Assembly: GCA_022452145.1 (NCBI GenBank)
Contig: JAKURY010000012.1
Location: 1 to 64,000 of the forward strand
Direction: 5' to 3'
DNA length: 64,000 bases
Source of the DNA: Acidimicrobiales bacterium
GTDB lineage: Bacteria; Actinomycetota; Acidimicrobiia; Acidimicrobiales; MedAcidi-G1
Positions 8,582 to 17,456 of the stretch are shown here, piece after piece (position 1 is the first letter of the stretch; every line of letters starts with the position of its first letter). The notes under the pieces were generated by a model. That model was not told the DNA's origin, did no database searches, and saw nothing but the letters and a program-made list of their open reading frames with translations. The position numbers were made by a program, and so were the translations under genes.

Positions 8582-9294
8582 CGGGCGTCCGGTTGTCGGC
8601 GCCAGCCAAGCTGACGCTTTCGCTCCGGGTGGTCGGCCTCCGTGGCGACGGTTACCACCTGGTGGACGCCGAGATGGTGGCCATCGACCTGTCCGATCGC
8701 CTCGTCATCTCCAACGGCGACGGCCTGCAGGTCGTGGCAGCCGATGGGGGGCTGGAAGTCGTCGGTGGCGGCGACAACCTGGTGGCGGCGGCACTACGGC
8801 TGGCCGGTCGATCGGCCCACGTGGTGGTCCACAAGGCCGTTCCGGCCGGAGCGGGCCTGGGCGGCGGCTCCGCCGACGCCGCGGCGATCCTGCGATGGGC
8901 CGGCTGGACCGACGTTGTGGGAGCGGCTGCCATCGGTGCCGACGTGTCCTTCTGCCTCGTCGGGGGTCGGGCCCGGGTGACGGGCATAGGAGAGGTGGTC
9001 GAGCCCATGGCGTTCCGCGAGATGGCCTTCACCCTGCTGACGCCACCGGTGGGGTGTCCGACTGTGGACGTCTACCGTCGCTGGGATGAGATGGGGGGGC
9101 CTACCGGGGACAATGGCAACGACCTCGAACCGGCGGCGTTGGACCTCGTCCCGGACCTGGCGCGTTGTCGTGACGAGTTGGGTGATGCGACGGGTGTGCG
9201 TCCGCGGCTGGCCGGGAGCGGAAGTACCTGGTTCGTCGAAGGGGAGTATCCGGGAGGGGGGCGGCGGGTGGTGAGGACCCTGCCCCCGGCCTGA
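8578..9294 (+). CDS. ispE: 4-diphosphocytidyl-2-C-methyl-D-erythritol kinase (MEP pathway)
   Basis: 238 residues, GHMP kinase fold. It shows APAKLTLSLRVVGLRGDGYH at the N-terminus, the ATP loop PAGAGLGGGSADAAA and the C-terminal RLAGSGSTWF motif. It phosphorylates CDP-methylerythritol on the route to IPP/DMAPP. It is shorter than the roughly 280-residue E. coli enzyme, with loops trimmed in the middle. Translation is coupled to rsmA by the ATGA overlap. Confidence 0.93.
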   Translation: MTGVRLSAPAKLTLSLRVVGLRGDGYHLVDAEMVAIDLSDRLVISNGDGLQVVAADGGLEVVGGGDNLVAAALRLAGRSAHVVVHKAVPAGAGLGGGSADAAAILRWAGWTDVVGAAAIGADVSFCLVGGRARVTGIGEVVEPMAFREMAFTLLTPPVGCPTVDVYRRWDEMGGPTGDNGNDLEPAALDLVPDLARCRDELGDATGVRPRLAGSGSTWFVEGEYPGGGRRVVRTLPPA

Positions 9295-9301
9295 GACCGG
9301 C

Positions 9302-9400
9302 CTACTTGCCCCGCATCCGCTGGGCGCGGGTGCGCTTGAGCATCTTGCGGTGCTTCTTCTTGCGCATGCGCTTGCGGCGCTTCTTGATCAGAGATCCCAT
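9302..9400 (-). CDS. bS22-like 30S ribosomal peptide (AURKAIP1/COX24-type), 32 aa
   Basis: A 32-residue, extremely basic peptide starting MGSLIKKRRKRMRKKKHRKM. It matches, from memory, the mycobacterial bS22 protein (MGSVIKKRRKRM...KKHRKLLRRTR), annotated elsewhere as an AURKAIP1/COX24 domain protein. It binds the 30S subunit near the decoding region. Lys/Arg-rich composition throughout and a family-length reading frame support it. A -10-like TAGATT (9411-9416, minus strand) ends 10 nt before the ATG, so the leader is very short and lacks an SD. Confidence 0.85.
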   Translation of the reverse strand: MGSLIKKRRKRMRKKKHRKMLKRTRAQRMRGK

Positions 9401-9546
9401 GACGGGCGGCAATCTAACGCCACGCCTGCCGCTTGCGGTCCGAGCGGGCAGAGGTTCTCGCCATGCCGGGTGCCGCACCCGACGGCGCTCTCAGGTTTCG
9501 GTAGGTGGGATGGAGACGGCTACTACGCTCAGCGGGTCTCGCCCAG

Positions 9547-9619
9547 TGGCCGGTAGTTCAACTGGCAGAACGCCTGATTTTGGATCAGGAGGATGCAGGT
9601 TCGAATCCTGCCCGGCCAG
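9547..9619 (+). tRNA. tRNA-Gln (UUG anticodon)
   Basis: 73 nt with a perfect 7-bp acceptor stem (TGGCCGG/CCGGCCA), discriminator G, D-arm AGTTCAACTGG, anticodon stem CTGAT/ATCAG around loop TTTTGGA (anticodon TTG), and T-arm GCAGGTTCGAATCCTGC. The 3' CCA is not encoded. A -10-like TACGCT lies shortly upstream. Confidence 0.97.
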
Positions 9620-9637
9620 CGAGACGGCCCAGTTCGA

Positions 9638-10753
9638 TCAGCGGATGCCCTCGTAGACGGGTGAGGCACGCCCGGTCCGACTGAACACGATCTGGAAGAG
9701 CTGCAGGTTCCGGACCCTGAACGACGCCGCCGACGAGAGCAGGTAGTAGCGCCAGGTCCGGCGAAACCGTTCGTCATAGCCGGGGACCTCCTCCCAGCGC
9801 GCCTCGATGTTGGCGTGCCATGCCAGCAGCGTCCGGTCGTAGTCGGGTCCCAGGTTCTGGACGTCCTCGACGGCCCACCGCGGCTGGGCCGCACCGGCGA
9901 TCTGGTGCAGCGACGGCACCACGCCCCCGGGGAAGATGTAGCGGTCGAACCAGGCGTCGACCGACTGCGTCGACTCGTTGGATCCGATGGTGTGGTGCAG
10001 CATCAGGCCGTCGGGTTCCAGCAGGTCGTCGCACCGGTCGAAGAACTCCGCGTAGTTCCTGGGCCCCACGTGCTCCATCATCCCGATGCTCACGATCCGG
10101 TCGTAGCTGCCCGTCACCTCCCGGTAGTCCTGCTGCTGGAACTCCACCGGCAGGCCACCGGCGCGTCGGCGGGCCTCGGTCACCTGCTCGCTGGCCGGGC
10201 TGATGCCGACCACCGTGGCGCCGTGGTGGGTCGCCGCGTGGCGGGCGAAGCCGCCCCAGCCGCACCCGATGTCGAGCACCCGCATCCCGGGCTCGAGGTG
10301 GAGCTTCCGGCAGATCAGCTCCATCTTGGCCATCTGGGCGGCGTCCAGGTCGTTGGCCCCGTCCCACCGTGCGCAGCTGTAGACCATTTCCGGCCCCAGC
10401 ATCCGGAGGTACAGGTCGTTGCCGATGTCGTAGTGGGCCCGGGCGTTGCGGCCAGCCCGACCTGTGGTCTGGCGGTTCGTGAGTCGGGACCGCGCCATGT
10501 GGAAGAGCAGCGTCGGACTGGGCCGGATCGTGGACCGCACGTCGGCGGTCAGGACCCTGACCAGGAACTCGTCGACCCGTAGGGCATCCCACCAGCCCTC
10601 CTGGTAGGCCTCGCCGAGGCCCAACTCGCGATCCCGGAGGACACGCGCCCAGAACCGGTCGTCGTGTACCTGGATGTCGTGGGGCCTATCGCCACCGACG
10701 GCTATCCCGGCGCCGTCCAGCAGCGCCACGCCCTGCTCCCTGATGCTGGTCAC
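9638..10753 (-). CDS. cfa: Cyclopropane-fatty-acyl-phospholipid synthase family methyltransferase
   Basis: 371 residues. The Cfa/CmaS C-terminal methyltransferase domain is clear: AHYDIGNDLYLRMLGPEMVYSCARW, the SAM loop VLDIGCGWGGFARHAA, SIGMMEHVG and HHTIGSN, then FDRYIFPGG and a C-terminal YYLLSSAASFRVRNLQLFQIVF. It transfers a methylene or methyl group from SAM to unsaturated acyl chains of membrane phospholipids. The start is GTG 10753. A -10-like TACCAT lies upstream in the 107-bp gap shared with the divergent glutamine-synthetase-like gene. It runs opposite to the surrounding housekeeping genes. Confidence 0.93.
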   Translation of the reverse strand: MTSIREQGVALLDGAGIAVGGDRPHDIQVHDDRFWARVLRDRELGLGEAYQEGWWDALRVDEFLVRVLTADVRSTIRPSPTLLFHMARSRLTNRQTTGRAGRNARAHYDIGNDLYLRMLGPEMVYSCARWDGANDLDAAQMAKMELICRKLHLEPGMRVLDIGCGWGGFARHAATHHGATVVGISPASEQVTEARRRAGGLPVEFQQQDYREVTGSYDRIVSIGMMEHVGPRNYAEFFDRCDDLLEPDGLMLHHTIGSNESTQSVDAWFDRYIFPGGVVPSLHQIAGAAQPRWAVEDVQNLGPDYDRTLLAWHANIEARWEEVPGYDERFRRTWRYYLLSSAASFRVRNLQLFQIVFSRTGRASPVYEGIR

Positions 10754-10860
10754 GGGTCCCCAGTCGTGGTCTGCGCGGTGGACCGGATGGTAGCCGGGCC
10801 GATTCGTGGGAGAGTCCGTCTACGAAAGCGGGGTTTGCGAGGCCCCGGGGGGAGCACGGT

Positions 10861-12213
10861 ATGACACCGGATGAACTGAAGGCGCGAATCGCCGAGGACG
10901 GCGTGGAGTTCGTCTACGCCATGTTCGTAGAGATGCACGGCAAGCCGTGCGCCAAGCTGGTTCCGGTCAGCGCCATCGACGACCTGCTGGAGGTGGGTGC
11001 CGGGTTCGCGGGGTTCGCTGCCGGGCCGCTCAGCCAGACGCCGGCCGACCCGGACATCCTGGCCATCCCGGACCCGGCCTCCTACACCCGGCTGCCGTGG
11101 CAGCCCAACGTGGCCGCCATGCAGTGCGACGCCACCGTCGAGGGCGAGCCGTGGCCCTACGCCCCCCGGGTGATCCTCCAGCGGGCCATGGAACGGGCCG
11201 CCGAGCAGAACCTGGTGCTGAAGGCGGGCGCCGAGGTCGAGTACTCCCTGCTCCACCGCAACGAGGACGGTTCGCTACGGCCGGCCGACGAGCGGGACAC
11301 GTCGGCCCTGCCCTGCTACGACGCCCGGGGCCTGACCACCGCGCTCGACCACCTCACGACTGTGTCGAGGCACATGGATGCCATGGGGTGGGGCAACTAC
11401 GCAAACGACCACGAGGACGCAAACGGGCAGTTCGAGCAGAACTTCCAGTACGCGGATGCCCTCACCACGTCGGACCGCCTCATCCTGCTGCGCCTCATGC
11501 TGCACACCCTGGCCCGCCGCCAGGGCCTCTACGCCACCGTCATGCCCAAGCCGTTCGCCGACAAGACCGGCAACGGGCTCCACACCCACCTCAGCCTCTG
11601 GACGGCCGACACCGACGAACCCCTGTTCCACGACGACGACGACCCCCGGGGGCTCGGCCTCAGCGGGCTGGCATACCGCTTCGTCGCCGGCATCCTGGAC
11701 CACGCCCAGGGCCTGACGGCCATCGTCTGCCCGACCGTGAACTCGTTCAAGCGGATAGGCGTCGGGCCTCCCGACTCGGGCGCAACCTGGGCTCCGGCCT
11801 ACGTGGCCTACGGCGGCAACAACCGGACCCAGATGATCCGCGTGCCGGAGGGCGGTCGGATCGAGGTCCGGGTCCCCGACGGGTCGGCCAACCCGTACCT
11901 GGCCTTCACGGCCCTGCTCGGCGCCGGCCTGGACGGCGTGGCCCGCGAGGCCGACCCGGGCGAGCCGAACGGCGACAACCTGTTCGCACTGGGCCTTGAC
12001 GAGATCGCGGCCCGGGGCATCACCGCCCTGCCGCCGACCCTCCTCCACGCCTGCGACGAGCTGGTGGCCGACGACGTGCTGCGAGCCGAGTTCGGCACCG
12101 GTCGCGATGGCGACTACGTGGACTACTTCGCCGCCGTCAAGCGGGCCGAGTTCCGGGCCATCACCGACCAGGTGACGGCCGCAGAGGTCGACGCCTACCT
12201 GACGTTGGTGTAG
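10861..12213 (+). CDS. glnT: Type III glutamine synthetase-like ligase (GlnT / gamma-glutamylmethylamide synthetase class)
   Basis: 450 residues of the GS catalytic fold. Visible blocks are KAGAEVEYSLL (metal glutamate), GQFEQNFQYADAL, the histidine signature NGLHTHLSLW, TVNSFKRIG and the ATP/Arg region GGNNRTQMIRVP followed by RVPDGSANPYLAF. The length and the N-terminal FVEMHGKPCAKLVP match the GlnT/'type III glutamate-ammonia ligase' subfamily. That subfamily also contains GmaS, which joins glutamate to methylamine. Sequence alone does not separate ammonia from methylamine as the nucleophile. Serine-cycle genes elsewhere in the window make GmaS attractive but unproven. The adenylylation loop typical of GlnA-I is not evident. 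It ends 13 bp before a convergent ligase gene. Confidence 0.85.
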   Translation: MTPDELKARIAEDGVEFVYAMFVEMHGKPCAKLVPVSAIDDLLEVGAGFAGFAAGPLSQTPADPDILAIPDPASYTRLPWQPNVAAMQCDATVEGEPWPYAPRVILQRAMERAAEQNLVLKAGAEVEYSLLHRNEDGSLRPADERDTSALPCYDARGLTTALDHLTTVSRHMDAMGWGNYANDHEDANGQFEQNFQYADALTTSDRLILLRLMLHTLARRQGLYATVMPKPFADKTGNGLHTHLSLWTADTDEPLFHDDDDPRGLGLSGLAYRFVAGILDHAQGLTAIVCPTVNSFKRIGVGPPDSGATWAPAYVAYGGNNRTQMIRVPEGGRIEVRVPDGSANPYLAFTALLGAGLDGVAREADPGEPNGDNLFALGLDEIAARGITALPPTLLHACDELVADDVLRAEFGTGRDGDYVDYFAAVKRAEFRAITDQVTAAEVDAYLTLV

Positions 12214-12226
12214 ACGGGGTGGCCGC

Positions 12227-13837
12227 TCAGGCCAGCTCGGTCCACTGGCCGTCCACCCACTGGTCGCGCAGCACGAACTTCTGGATCTTGCCGCTCCCCG
12301 TCAACGGGAACTCGTCGACCTGGAACCAGTGCCGGGGCGTCTTGTGGGGCGCCAGGTGCTCGCGCAGGTATGCGAAGAGCTCGCCCCTGTCGATCACCTC
12401 GCCCGGTGCGGGTCGGAGGAAGGCGGAGATCACCTCGCCCCACCTGTCGTCCGGTAGGCCGACCACGGCCACCTCGGCGACCGTCGAGTGGGCGAACAGC
12501 AGTTCCTCCAGCTCCCGCGGGTAGATGTTCTCGCCGCCCCGGATGATCATGTCCTTGAGACGGCCCTCGATGGACAGGTAGCCCCGCTCGTCCATGGAGG
12601 CAAGGTCGCCGGTGTGGAGCCATCCGTCGGCGTCGATGGTCTCGGCGGTGGCGTCGGGCATCTCGTAGTAGCCGTGCATCACCAGGTAGCCGCGGGCGCA
12701 GTACTCGCCGATGGTGCCCACCGGGACGGTCTCGCCGGTCTCGGGGTCGACGATCTTGACCTCCACGTGCGGCATGGCCGGCCCGATCGTGTTGGCCTTG
12801 TCGATGATCGTGTCGAAGGTCTGCGTCATCGACGAGACCGGCGAGAGCTCGGTCTGGCCGAACACGATGGTGAACGGTGCGCCCAGCTCCTTCTCGAACC
12901 GCTCGACCAGCGGGGCAGGGACGGTCGAGCCTCCCGAACAGACGGCCTCCACGTTGGACAGGTCGCTGGTGGCGAAGTCGGGGTGCTCCAGCATGGCCAC
13001 CAGCATCGTGGGGACGCCCAGCATGGTCGCCCCGCCGTAGGTGTCGAACAGCTCCAGGACCAGACCCGGGTCGAAGGCCTCCACCAGGACCAGCGTCACC
13101 CGCTTGGAGACGCCGCTGAGCACGCCCAGCACGCAGCCCCCGGTGTGGAACAACGGCATGGTGCAGATCCACACGACCCCGTCGCTGACCCCCATCCGGT
13201 CCGCCGTGTGGGCTCCGTTGTTCACGAGCCCCCTGTGGAACAGGAGGGCGCCCTTCGGGAAGCCGGTGGTGCCCGACGTGTACTGAATCATGCACGCATC
13301 CATCGGGTCCGGGTCGACGAGTTCGCCGTCCCAGTCGTCGCCGTCGGCCAGGAAGGCCTCCCACTCGTCCAGGCGGATGATCTCCCGCAGGTCCGGGCAC
13401 CCGGGCTGCACGTCGGTGGCCGTGGCCAGCATCGGGTTGCCCCGGAACTCGGGGAGCACGATGAGTCCGGCGGACCTCGACTGGGTGAGCACGTACTGCA
13501 GTTCGCGGGCCTGGAAGGCCGGGTTGACGGTCACCAGGATCACGCCGGCCATGGCGCAGCCGAACTCCAGAATCATCCATTCGGGGACGTTGGGCGCCCA
13601 GACGGCCACCCGCTCTCCGACCTGGAAGTGGGCCCGGATGGCCCGCGCCGCCCGTTCGGCGTCGACGAGCAGCTCGGCGTAGGTCCACTCCCGCCGGTTG
13701 TCCCGGTCCGGGGTCCCGGCGACCAGGGCCACCCGGTCGGGGACGTCGCTCGCCACCTCCCGCAGCAGCCCGCCGATCGTCAGGTCGCGGAGCGGCGGTT
13801 CGGTCGGGCCACTGGTCTGGGACATGGTGAGGGACAT
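12227..13837 (-). CDS. Acyl-CoA synthetase (AMP-forming, FadD/medium-chain type)
   Basis: 536 residues of the ANL superfamily. The P-loop-like IQYTSGTTGFPKGALL, the A5 motif IVFGQTELSP, the A7/A8 hinge (GWLHTGDLASMDERGYLSIEGRLKDMIIRGGENIYP) and the C-terminal lysine motif PLTGSGKIQKF are all intact. It activates a carboxylic acid as acyl-AMP and transfers it to CoA; chain length is not predictable here. The frame is open far upstream, but the start is best placed at ATG 13837. There TACGGT (13846-13851, minus strand) lies 8 nt before it, a near-leaderless arrangement. Divergent from the SDR gene. Confidence 0.93.
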   Translation of the reverse strand: MSLTMSQTSGPTEPPLRDLTIGGLLREVASDVPDRVALVAGTPDRDNRREWTYAELLVDAERAARAIRAHFQVGERVAVWAPNVPEWMILEFGCAMAGVILVTVNPAFQARELQYVLTQSRSAGLIVLPEFRGNPMLATATDVQPGCPDLREIIRLDEWEAFLADGDDWDGELVDPDPMDACMIQYTSGTTGFPKGALLFHRGLVNNGAHTADRMGVSDGVVWICTMPLFHTGGCVLGVLSGVSKRVTLVLVEAFDPGLVLELFDTYGGATMLGVPTMLVAMLEHPDFATSDLSNVEAVCSGGSTVPAPLVERFEKELGAPFTIVFGQTELSPVSSMTQTFDTIIDKANTIGPAMPHVEVKIVDPETGETVPVGTIGEYCARGYLVMHGYYEMPDATAETIDADGWLHTGDLASMDERGYLSIEGRLKDMIIRGGENIYPRELEELLFAHSTVAEVAVVGLPDDRWGEVISAFLRPAPGEVIDRGELFAYLREHLAPHKTPRHWFQVDEFPLTGSGKIQKFVLRDQWVDGQWTELA

Positions 13838-13940
13838 GGGCCCGAACCGTACATCCACGGTCCCGGACGGTTGTGCGGTCCGTAGGGCACTACGTTTCGC
13901 GGCGTAGCGGCAACGACCGGGTCGACGAGGGGAGGTGGCC

Positions 13941-14687
13941 GTGGGAACGCTCGACGGGAGGTCGGTAGTGGTCACCGGCGCCAGCAGCGGTATCGGCGAG
14001 GCCGTTGCCCGACGGCTGGTAGCCGAGGGGGCGCTCGTGACCATCGGAAGCCGGTCGGAGCCGGTCGTGGCCGGTGCCACCTGGGTACCGACCGACGTGG
14101 CCGACCCGTCGGCGGCAGATGCGCTGATCGATGCTGCGGTCGACGCCAATGGCGGGTTGAATGTGCTGGTCAACAACGCCGGCGTGCAGGTCGTGAGGAC
14201 GCTGGCGGACACCACCGACGGGGAGTTCGACCACGTCATGGACGTGAACGTGCGGGGCGTCTTCAACTGCTGCCGTGCCGCCATCCGCTGGATGAGCGAC
14301 AACGGGGGTGGTTCGATCATCAACGTCGGTTCGGTGGCCGCCGACGCGGCCGACCACTCGATGGCGGTCTACAACGCCTCGAAGGGGGCCGTTCACTCGC
14401 TCACCCGGTCGATCGCCATCGACCACGGACGGGACGGCGTGCGCTGCAACGCCATCTGCCCGGGCTGGATCGCCACCGCTATGGCCGAGGTGGCCTTCGA
14501 GCAGTCCGACGATCCGACGGCCGCAAGGGCCGGAGCCGTGGACCGGCATCCGGTGGGTCGTCTGGGCTCGCCCGAGGACGTGGCCAACCTGGCGGCCTGG
14601 CTGGCCTCCGACGAGGCGACCTTCGTCTCGGGGAGCCTGTTCACGATCGACGGCGGCCTCACCGCGCAGAGCCCCATAGGGGGCTGA
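13941..14687 (+). CDS. Short-chain dehydrogenase/reductase (SDR)
   Basis: 248 residues, classical SDR. It has TGASSGIG at residues 12-19, NNAG at 78-81, a serine in INVGSVAADAA, and YxxxK at Tyr144/Lys148. The tail LVSGSLFTIDGGLTAQS-type ending is typical of FabG-like members. GTG 13941 is preferred to GTG 13935 because the SD GGGGAGG lies 5 nt before it. The substrate is unknown. It is followed after 7 nt by a PhyH gene, so both likely serve one pathway, together with the divergent acyl-CoA ligase. Confidence 0.92.
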   Translation: MGTLDGRSVVVTGASSGIGEAVARRLVAEGALVTIGSRSEPVVAGATWVPTDVADPSAADALIDAAVDANGGLNVLVNNAGVQVVRTLADTTDGEFDHVMDVNVRGVFNCCRAAIRWMSDNGGGSIINVGSVAADAADHSMAVYNASKGAVHSLTRSIAIDHGRDGVRCNAICPGWIATAMAEVAFEQSDDPTAARAGAVDRHPVGRLGSPEDVANLAAWLASDEATFVSGSLFTIDGGLTAQSPIGG

Positions 14688-14694
14688 GCCGACC

Positions 14695-15573
14695 TTGGCC
14701 GGATCGCTGACCCCCGAGCAGGTCGAGTCGTACGAACGGGACGGCTACCTGTTTCCCGTGGGCGTGTTCGACGCCACGGAGGCAGCGGAGTTCCGGGTGG
14801 ACCTCGAGGCGTTCGAAGACCGCTGGCGCGACTCCCCGGGCCTGGCCCACCCGTTCGTCCAGTACCTGCGCGACGGCATGCAGGTCGTCAGCCCGGCGGC
14901 CGACCGCATCGCCCGACACCCGGTGGTCCTGGATGTCGTCGAATCGGTGGTCGGCCCCGACCTCATGGTCTGGAACTGCGAGTTGCTCGTCAAGGAGCCC
15001 CACAGCCCGAAGATGCTCACCATGCACCAGGACCACAGATACTGGGGCTTCGGATCCTCAGGGGACCAGATCACAGCGTGGATCGCCCTTTCCGAGGTGA
15101 CCGACGCCAACGGGGCCATGCACTTCGTCCGGGGCAGCCACCTGCTCGGCGACGTCGACCACCACGACACCTTCGGCGCCGACAACATCCTCAGCCGCGG
15201 CCAGGAGATCACGGTCGGCCATGACGCCGAGGACGAGGTGGTCGTTGCGCTGCATCCCGGCGAGATGTCGCTGCACCACGGCCTGATGTTCCACGGGTCG
15301 GGACCCAACAGGTCGGACGTGCGACGGATGGGGGTCGCCATCCGGTACGTGACACCTTCGGTCCGCCAGGAGGTCGGCGGCGTCGACTACGCCACCCCGG
15401 TCCGCGGTGACTGCTCCGGCGCCGAGTTCCTGCCGTTGCCCGTCCCCACCTCGGACTTCGATCCCGACACGCTCCCGTTCCACGAGCGGATGCTGGTGGT
15501 CCATGACACCACCCTCGGGGCCGGCGCCGAGCAACCCATGGCCTACGACGGCATCCGGCCCATCCGACCGTAG
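14695..15573 (+). CDS. Phytanoyl-CoA dioxygenase (PhyH) family Fe(II)/2-oxoglutarate oxygenase
   Basis: 292 residues. The N-terminal YERDGYLFPVGVFD is the family entry motif. The iron ligands are His111 and Asp113 (MHQDHRYW) and a distal His in LHHGLMFHGSGPNRS, with a nearby Arg for 2-oxoglutarate. Such enzymes hydroxylate small molecules in the cytosol; the substrate is unknown. The start is a TTG at 14695, 7 nt after the SDR stop. No ATG/GTG closer to the motif is available, so coupling to the SDR gene is likely. A hairpin follows the stop. Confidence 0.88.
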   Translation: MAGSLTPEQVESYERDGYLFPVGVFDATEAAEFRVDLEAFEDRWRDSPGLAHPFVQYLRDGMQVVSPAADRIARHPVVLDVVESVVGPDLMVWNCELLVKEPHSPKMLTMHQDHRYWGFGSSGDQITAWIALSEVTDANGAMHFVRGSHLLGDVDHHDTFGADNILSRGQEITVGHDAEDEVVVALHPGEMSLHHGLMFHGSGPNRSDVRRMGVAIRYVTPSVRQEVGGVDYATPVRGDCSGAEFLPLPVPTSDFDPDTLPFHERMLVVHDTTLGAGAEQPMAYDGIRPIRP

Positions 15574-15581
15574 AGACCCGG

Positions 15582-15597
15582 GCGGGTGGCGACCCGC
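15582..15597. terminator. Hairpin between convergent genes
   Basis: GCGGGT, loop GGCG, ACCCGC: a perfect 6-bp stem between the PhyH gene and the convergent hot-dog gene. There is no T-tract, so it is at best a weak or Rho-assisted bidirectional terminator. Confidence 0.35.
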
Positions 15598-15613
15598 TGA
15601 GGGGAGAGTCGGT

Positions 15614-16546
15614 TCAGTCGGACCCGGTGGGGTAGCCGGGGTAGGAGTCCTTGAAGACGCCCTGGTGGAGCAGCACCTCGGCGGTTGCGACGTCGGTCGC
15701 CACGTCGGTGAGCGTGGACCTGGTCCAGTACGACTCCGTACGTCGGCTCTCGCTGAGGGCGACGATCCCGCGGTCGATCCGGTAGGTGTGGCCCACCAGC
15801 ACCGGGCTGCCCAGGAGCCGGACCTCCAGGTCGATGAACAACCCGACCGACGGCTGGCGGGCGGCGAACCCCGAGTGCTTGGAGGCGGCGTTGGTGAGCA
15901 CGCTCAGCATCTCGATGGGGACGATCGGCGCCCCCCAGGGGGTGTCGGCACCCGGCAGGTACCAGTCCAGCGGCTCGGTGATCAGGTCCAGCTTCTCGGC
16001 CAGCGAGAACGGGTAGAGCTCGCCGAAGTCGTCCTCGAAGGTCACGGCGATCGTCTCGTCACCGGGTCCGGTCTGGCCGACCGACAGCAGGTCGATCACG
16101 TGGAGGCGTTCAGGTGGCGAACCCTGGGCCCTGGCCAGGCGGGGCGCCAGCTCGGTCTCCGGGTGGTCGGGGCCCAGCGACGCGGTGCCGGCCAGCACCG
16201 GGGTGCCGTCGGCCTTGGCGGCGTCGATCCGGACGATCCCCGCGGCCGGACCGTCGGCCGAGATCGTGGCCCGCACCTCCTCGCCGCCGACGACCATCGT
16301 CTGGAAGTGGGCGCTCACGCACCCGTGGCTGAACCAACGGTCGCCCCAGAGGGCGGCCAGCAACGGGTCCAGCTGGCTGAAGTGGGTAGGACCCTCGATC
16401 GGTCCGGCGGCGAGGCCGAGGGCCGCCGCGGTGGCGTCGTCGTGGACGCTGGCGTGTCCACCGTACGACTGGTCGGCCAGCATCTGGGCTGGGGCCCGCA
16501 GGGGTCCGATGAGGGTGAACGGGGTGTCGGAGGTGGGTCGGGCCAT
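15614..16546 (-). CDS. Putative hot-dog-fold (MaoC-like) acyl-CoA dehydratase/thioesterase-type protein
   Basis: 310 residues. I do not recognise it with certainty. The segment GPIEGPTHFSQLDPLLAALW, then SAHFQTMVVGGEEVRA, recalls double hot-dog proteins related to MaoC hydratases, and there are no membrane segments. The frame extends upstream, but ATG 16546 is strongly favoured because TACGGT (16554-16559, minus strand) lies exactly 7 nt before it. Its neighbours (two PhyH oxygenases, an SDR and an acyl-CoA ligase) fit an acyl-CoA or terpenoid degradation role. Divergent from the second PhyH gene. Confidence 0.6.
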   Translation of the reverse strand: MARPTSDTPFTLIGPLRAPAQMLADQSYGGHASVHDDATAAALGLAAGPIEGPTHFSQLDPLLAALWGDRWFSHGCVSAHFQTMVVGGEEVRATISADGPAAGIVRIDAAKADGTPVLAGTASLGPDHPETELAPRLARAQGSPPERLHVIDLLSVGQTGPGDETIAVTFEDDFGELYPFSLAEKLDLITEPLDWYLPGADTPWGAPIVPIEMLSVLTNAASKHSGFAARQPSVGLFIDLEVRLLGSPVLVGHTYRIDRGIVALSESRRTESYWTRSTLTDVATDVATAEVLLHQGVFKDSYPGYPTGSD

Positions 16547-16609
16547 CGTCGTGACCGTACCGGCCGGCCCGTATTGCACAGGGATCAGGCGAGGGGGAAG
16601 GCTGGGGCA

Positions 16610-17452
16610 ATGGCCGAGCTGACCACCCTGGACTCCGATGCACCGATCGACGATGTGCTGGCCGCCCTGCACCGCGATGGCGGGGTGATCGTGCGCGACA
16701 TGCTCACCGACGACGGACGCCGGGCGATCGTCGACGAGTTGGCCTCGGGCCTCGAAGCCGTGGCGCCCGGTTCCCGGAGCGGCATGGAACTCTGGGAGGC
16801 CTTCCACGGTGCCAACACAATCCGCTTCTGCGGCCTGGCGGCCCGCAGTCGTGCCTTCGTCGACCACGCCCTGCTGAATCCGGTGCTGGCCGCGGTCGCC
16901 GACCGGGAGCTGCTGCCGGGTTGTGCGGACTACTGGCTGAACACCGGTCAGGTCATGGCCGTAGGGCCCGACGAGGCGGCCCAGTACCTGCACCGCGACG
17001 AGAACAACTGGCCCGAGGCCGTCAGCCCGGAGCGGGAGGTGACCATCAGCTGCATGTTTGCCCTCTCGGACTTCACCCGGGAGAACGGTGCCACGGTGGT
17101 TGTACCGGGGAGCCAGTTACTTCCGCCGGGCCTGGTGCGGGGCCACGACGTGACCGAGGTCGAGGTGGCCCATGCCGAGATGTCGGCCGGCAGCGGGATG
17201 ATCTACTCCGGCAAGGTCATCCACGGTGCCGGGGCCAACGCCACCGACGGCTGGCGCTACGGCATGCACGTGAGCTTCGTGGCCGGGTGGCTGCGTCCGG
17301 AGGAGGCCAGCCCCATCCAGGTAGACCGGGACCGGGTAGCGACGCTTCCCGAGAGGGCCCGACAACTCCTGGGTTGGTCGTCCTACCACTCCGACGGCGG
17401 CGGTCGGATCTGGCTGGTCGACTTCGAGGACGCATCCCGACTCTTCGACTGA
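16610..17452 (+). CDS. Second phytanoyl-CoA dioxygenase (PhyH) family protein
   Basis: 280 residues from ATG 16610, preceded by a purine-rich SD (GAGGGGGAAGG). Fe(II) ligands are His128 and Asp130 (YLHRDENNW) plus the distal His of KVIHGAGANAT, with Arg and Ser following for 2-oxoglutarate. An N-terminal helix pair (IDDVLAALHRDGGVIVRDML) matches the family. It is not a close copy of the PhyH protein at 14.7 kb, so the two likely act on different substrates or steps. It is convergent with the PLP lyase gene, only 4 bp apart. Confidence 0.88.
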   Translation: MAELTTLDSDAPIDDVLAALHRDGGVIVRDMLTDDGRRAIVDELASGLEAVAPGSRSGMELWEAFHGANTIRFCGLAARSRAFVDHALLNPVLAAVADRELLPGCADYWLNTGQVMAVGPDEAAQYLHRDENNWPEAVSPEREVTISCMFALSDFTRENGATVVVPGSQLLPPGLVRGHDVTEVEVAHAEMSAGSGMIYSGKVIHGAGANATDGWRYGMHVSFVAGWLRPEEASPIQVDRDRVATLPERARQLLGWSSYHSDGGGRIWLVDFEDASRLFD

Positions 17453-17456
17453 GTCG

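Noticed and set aside
12488-13885. 465-codon plus-strand open frame opposite the acyl-CoA ligase
   Set aside because: The minus strand carries every ANL motif; the plus translation is His/Gly/Asp-rich noise.
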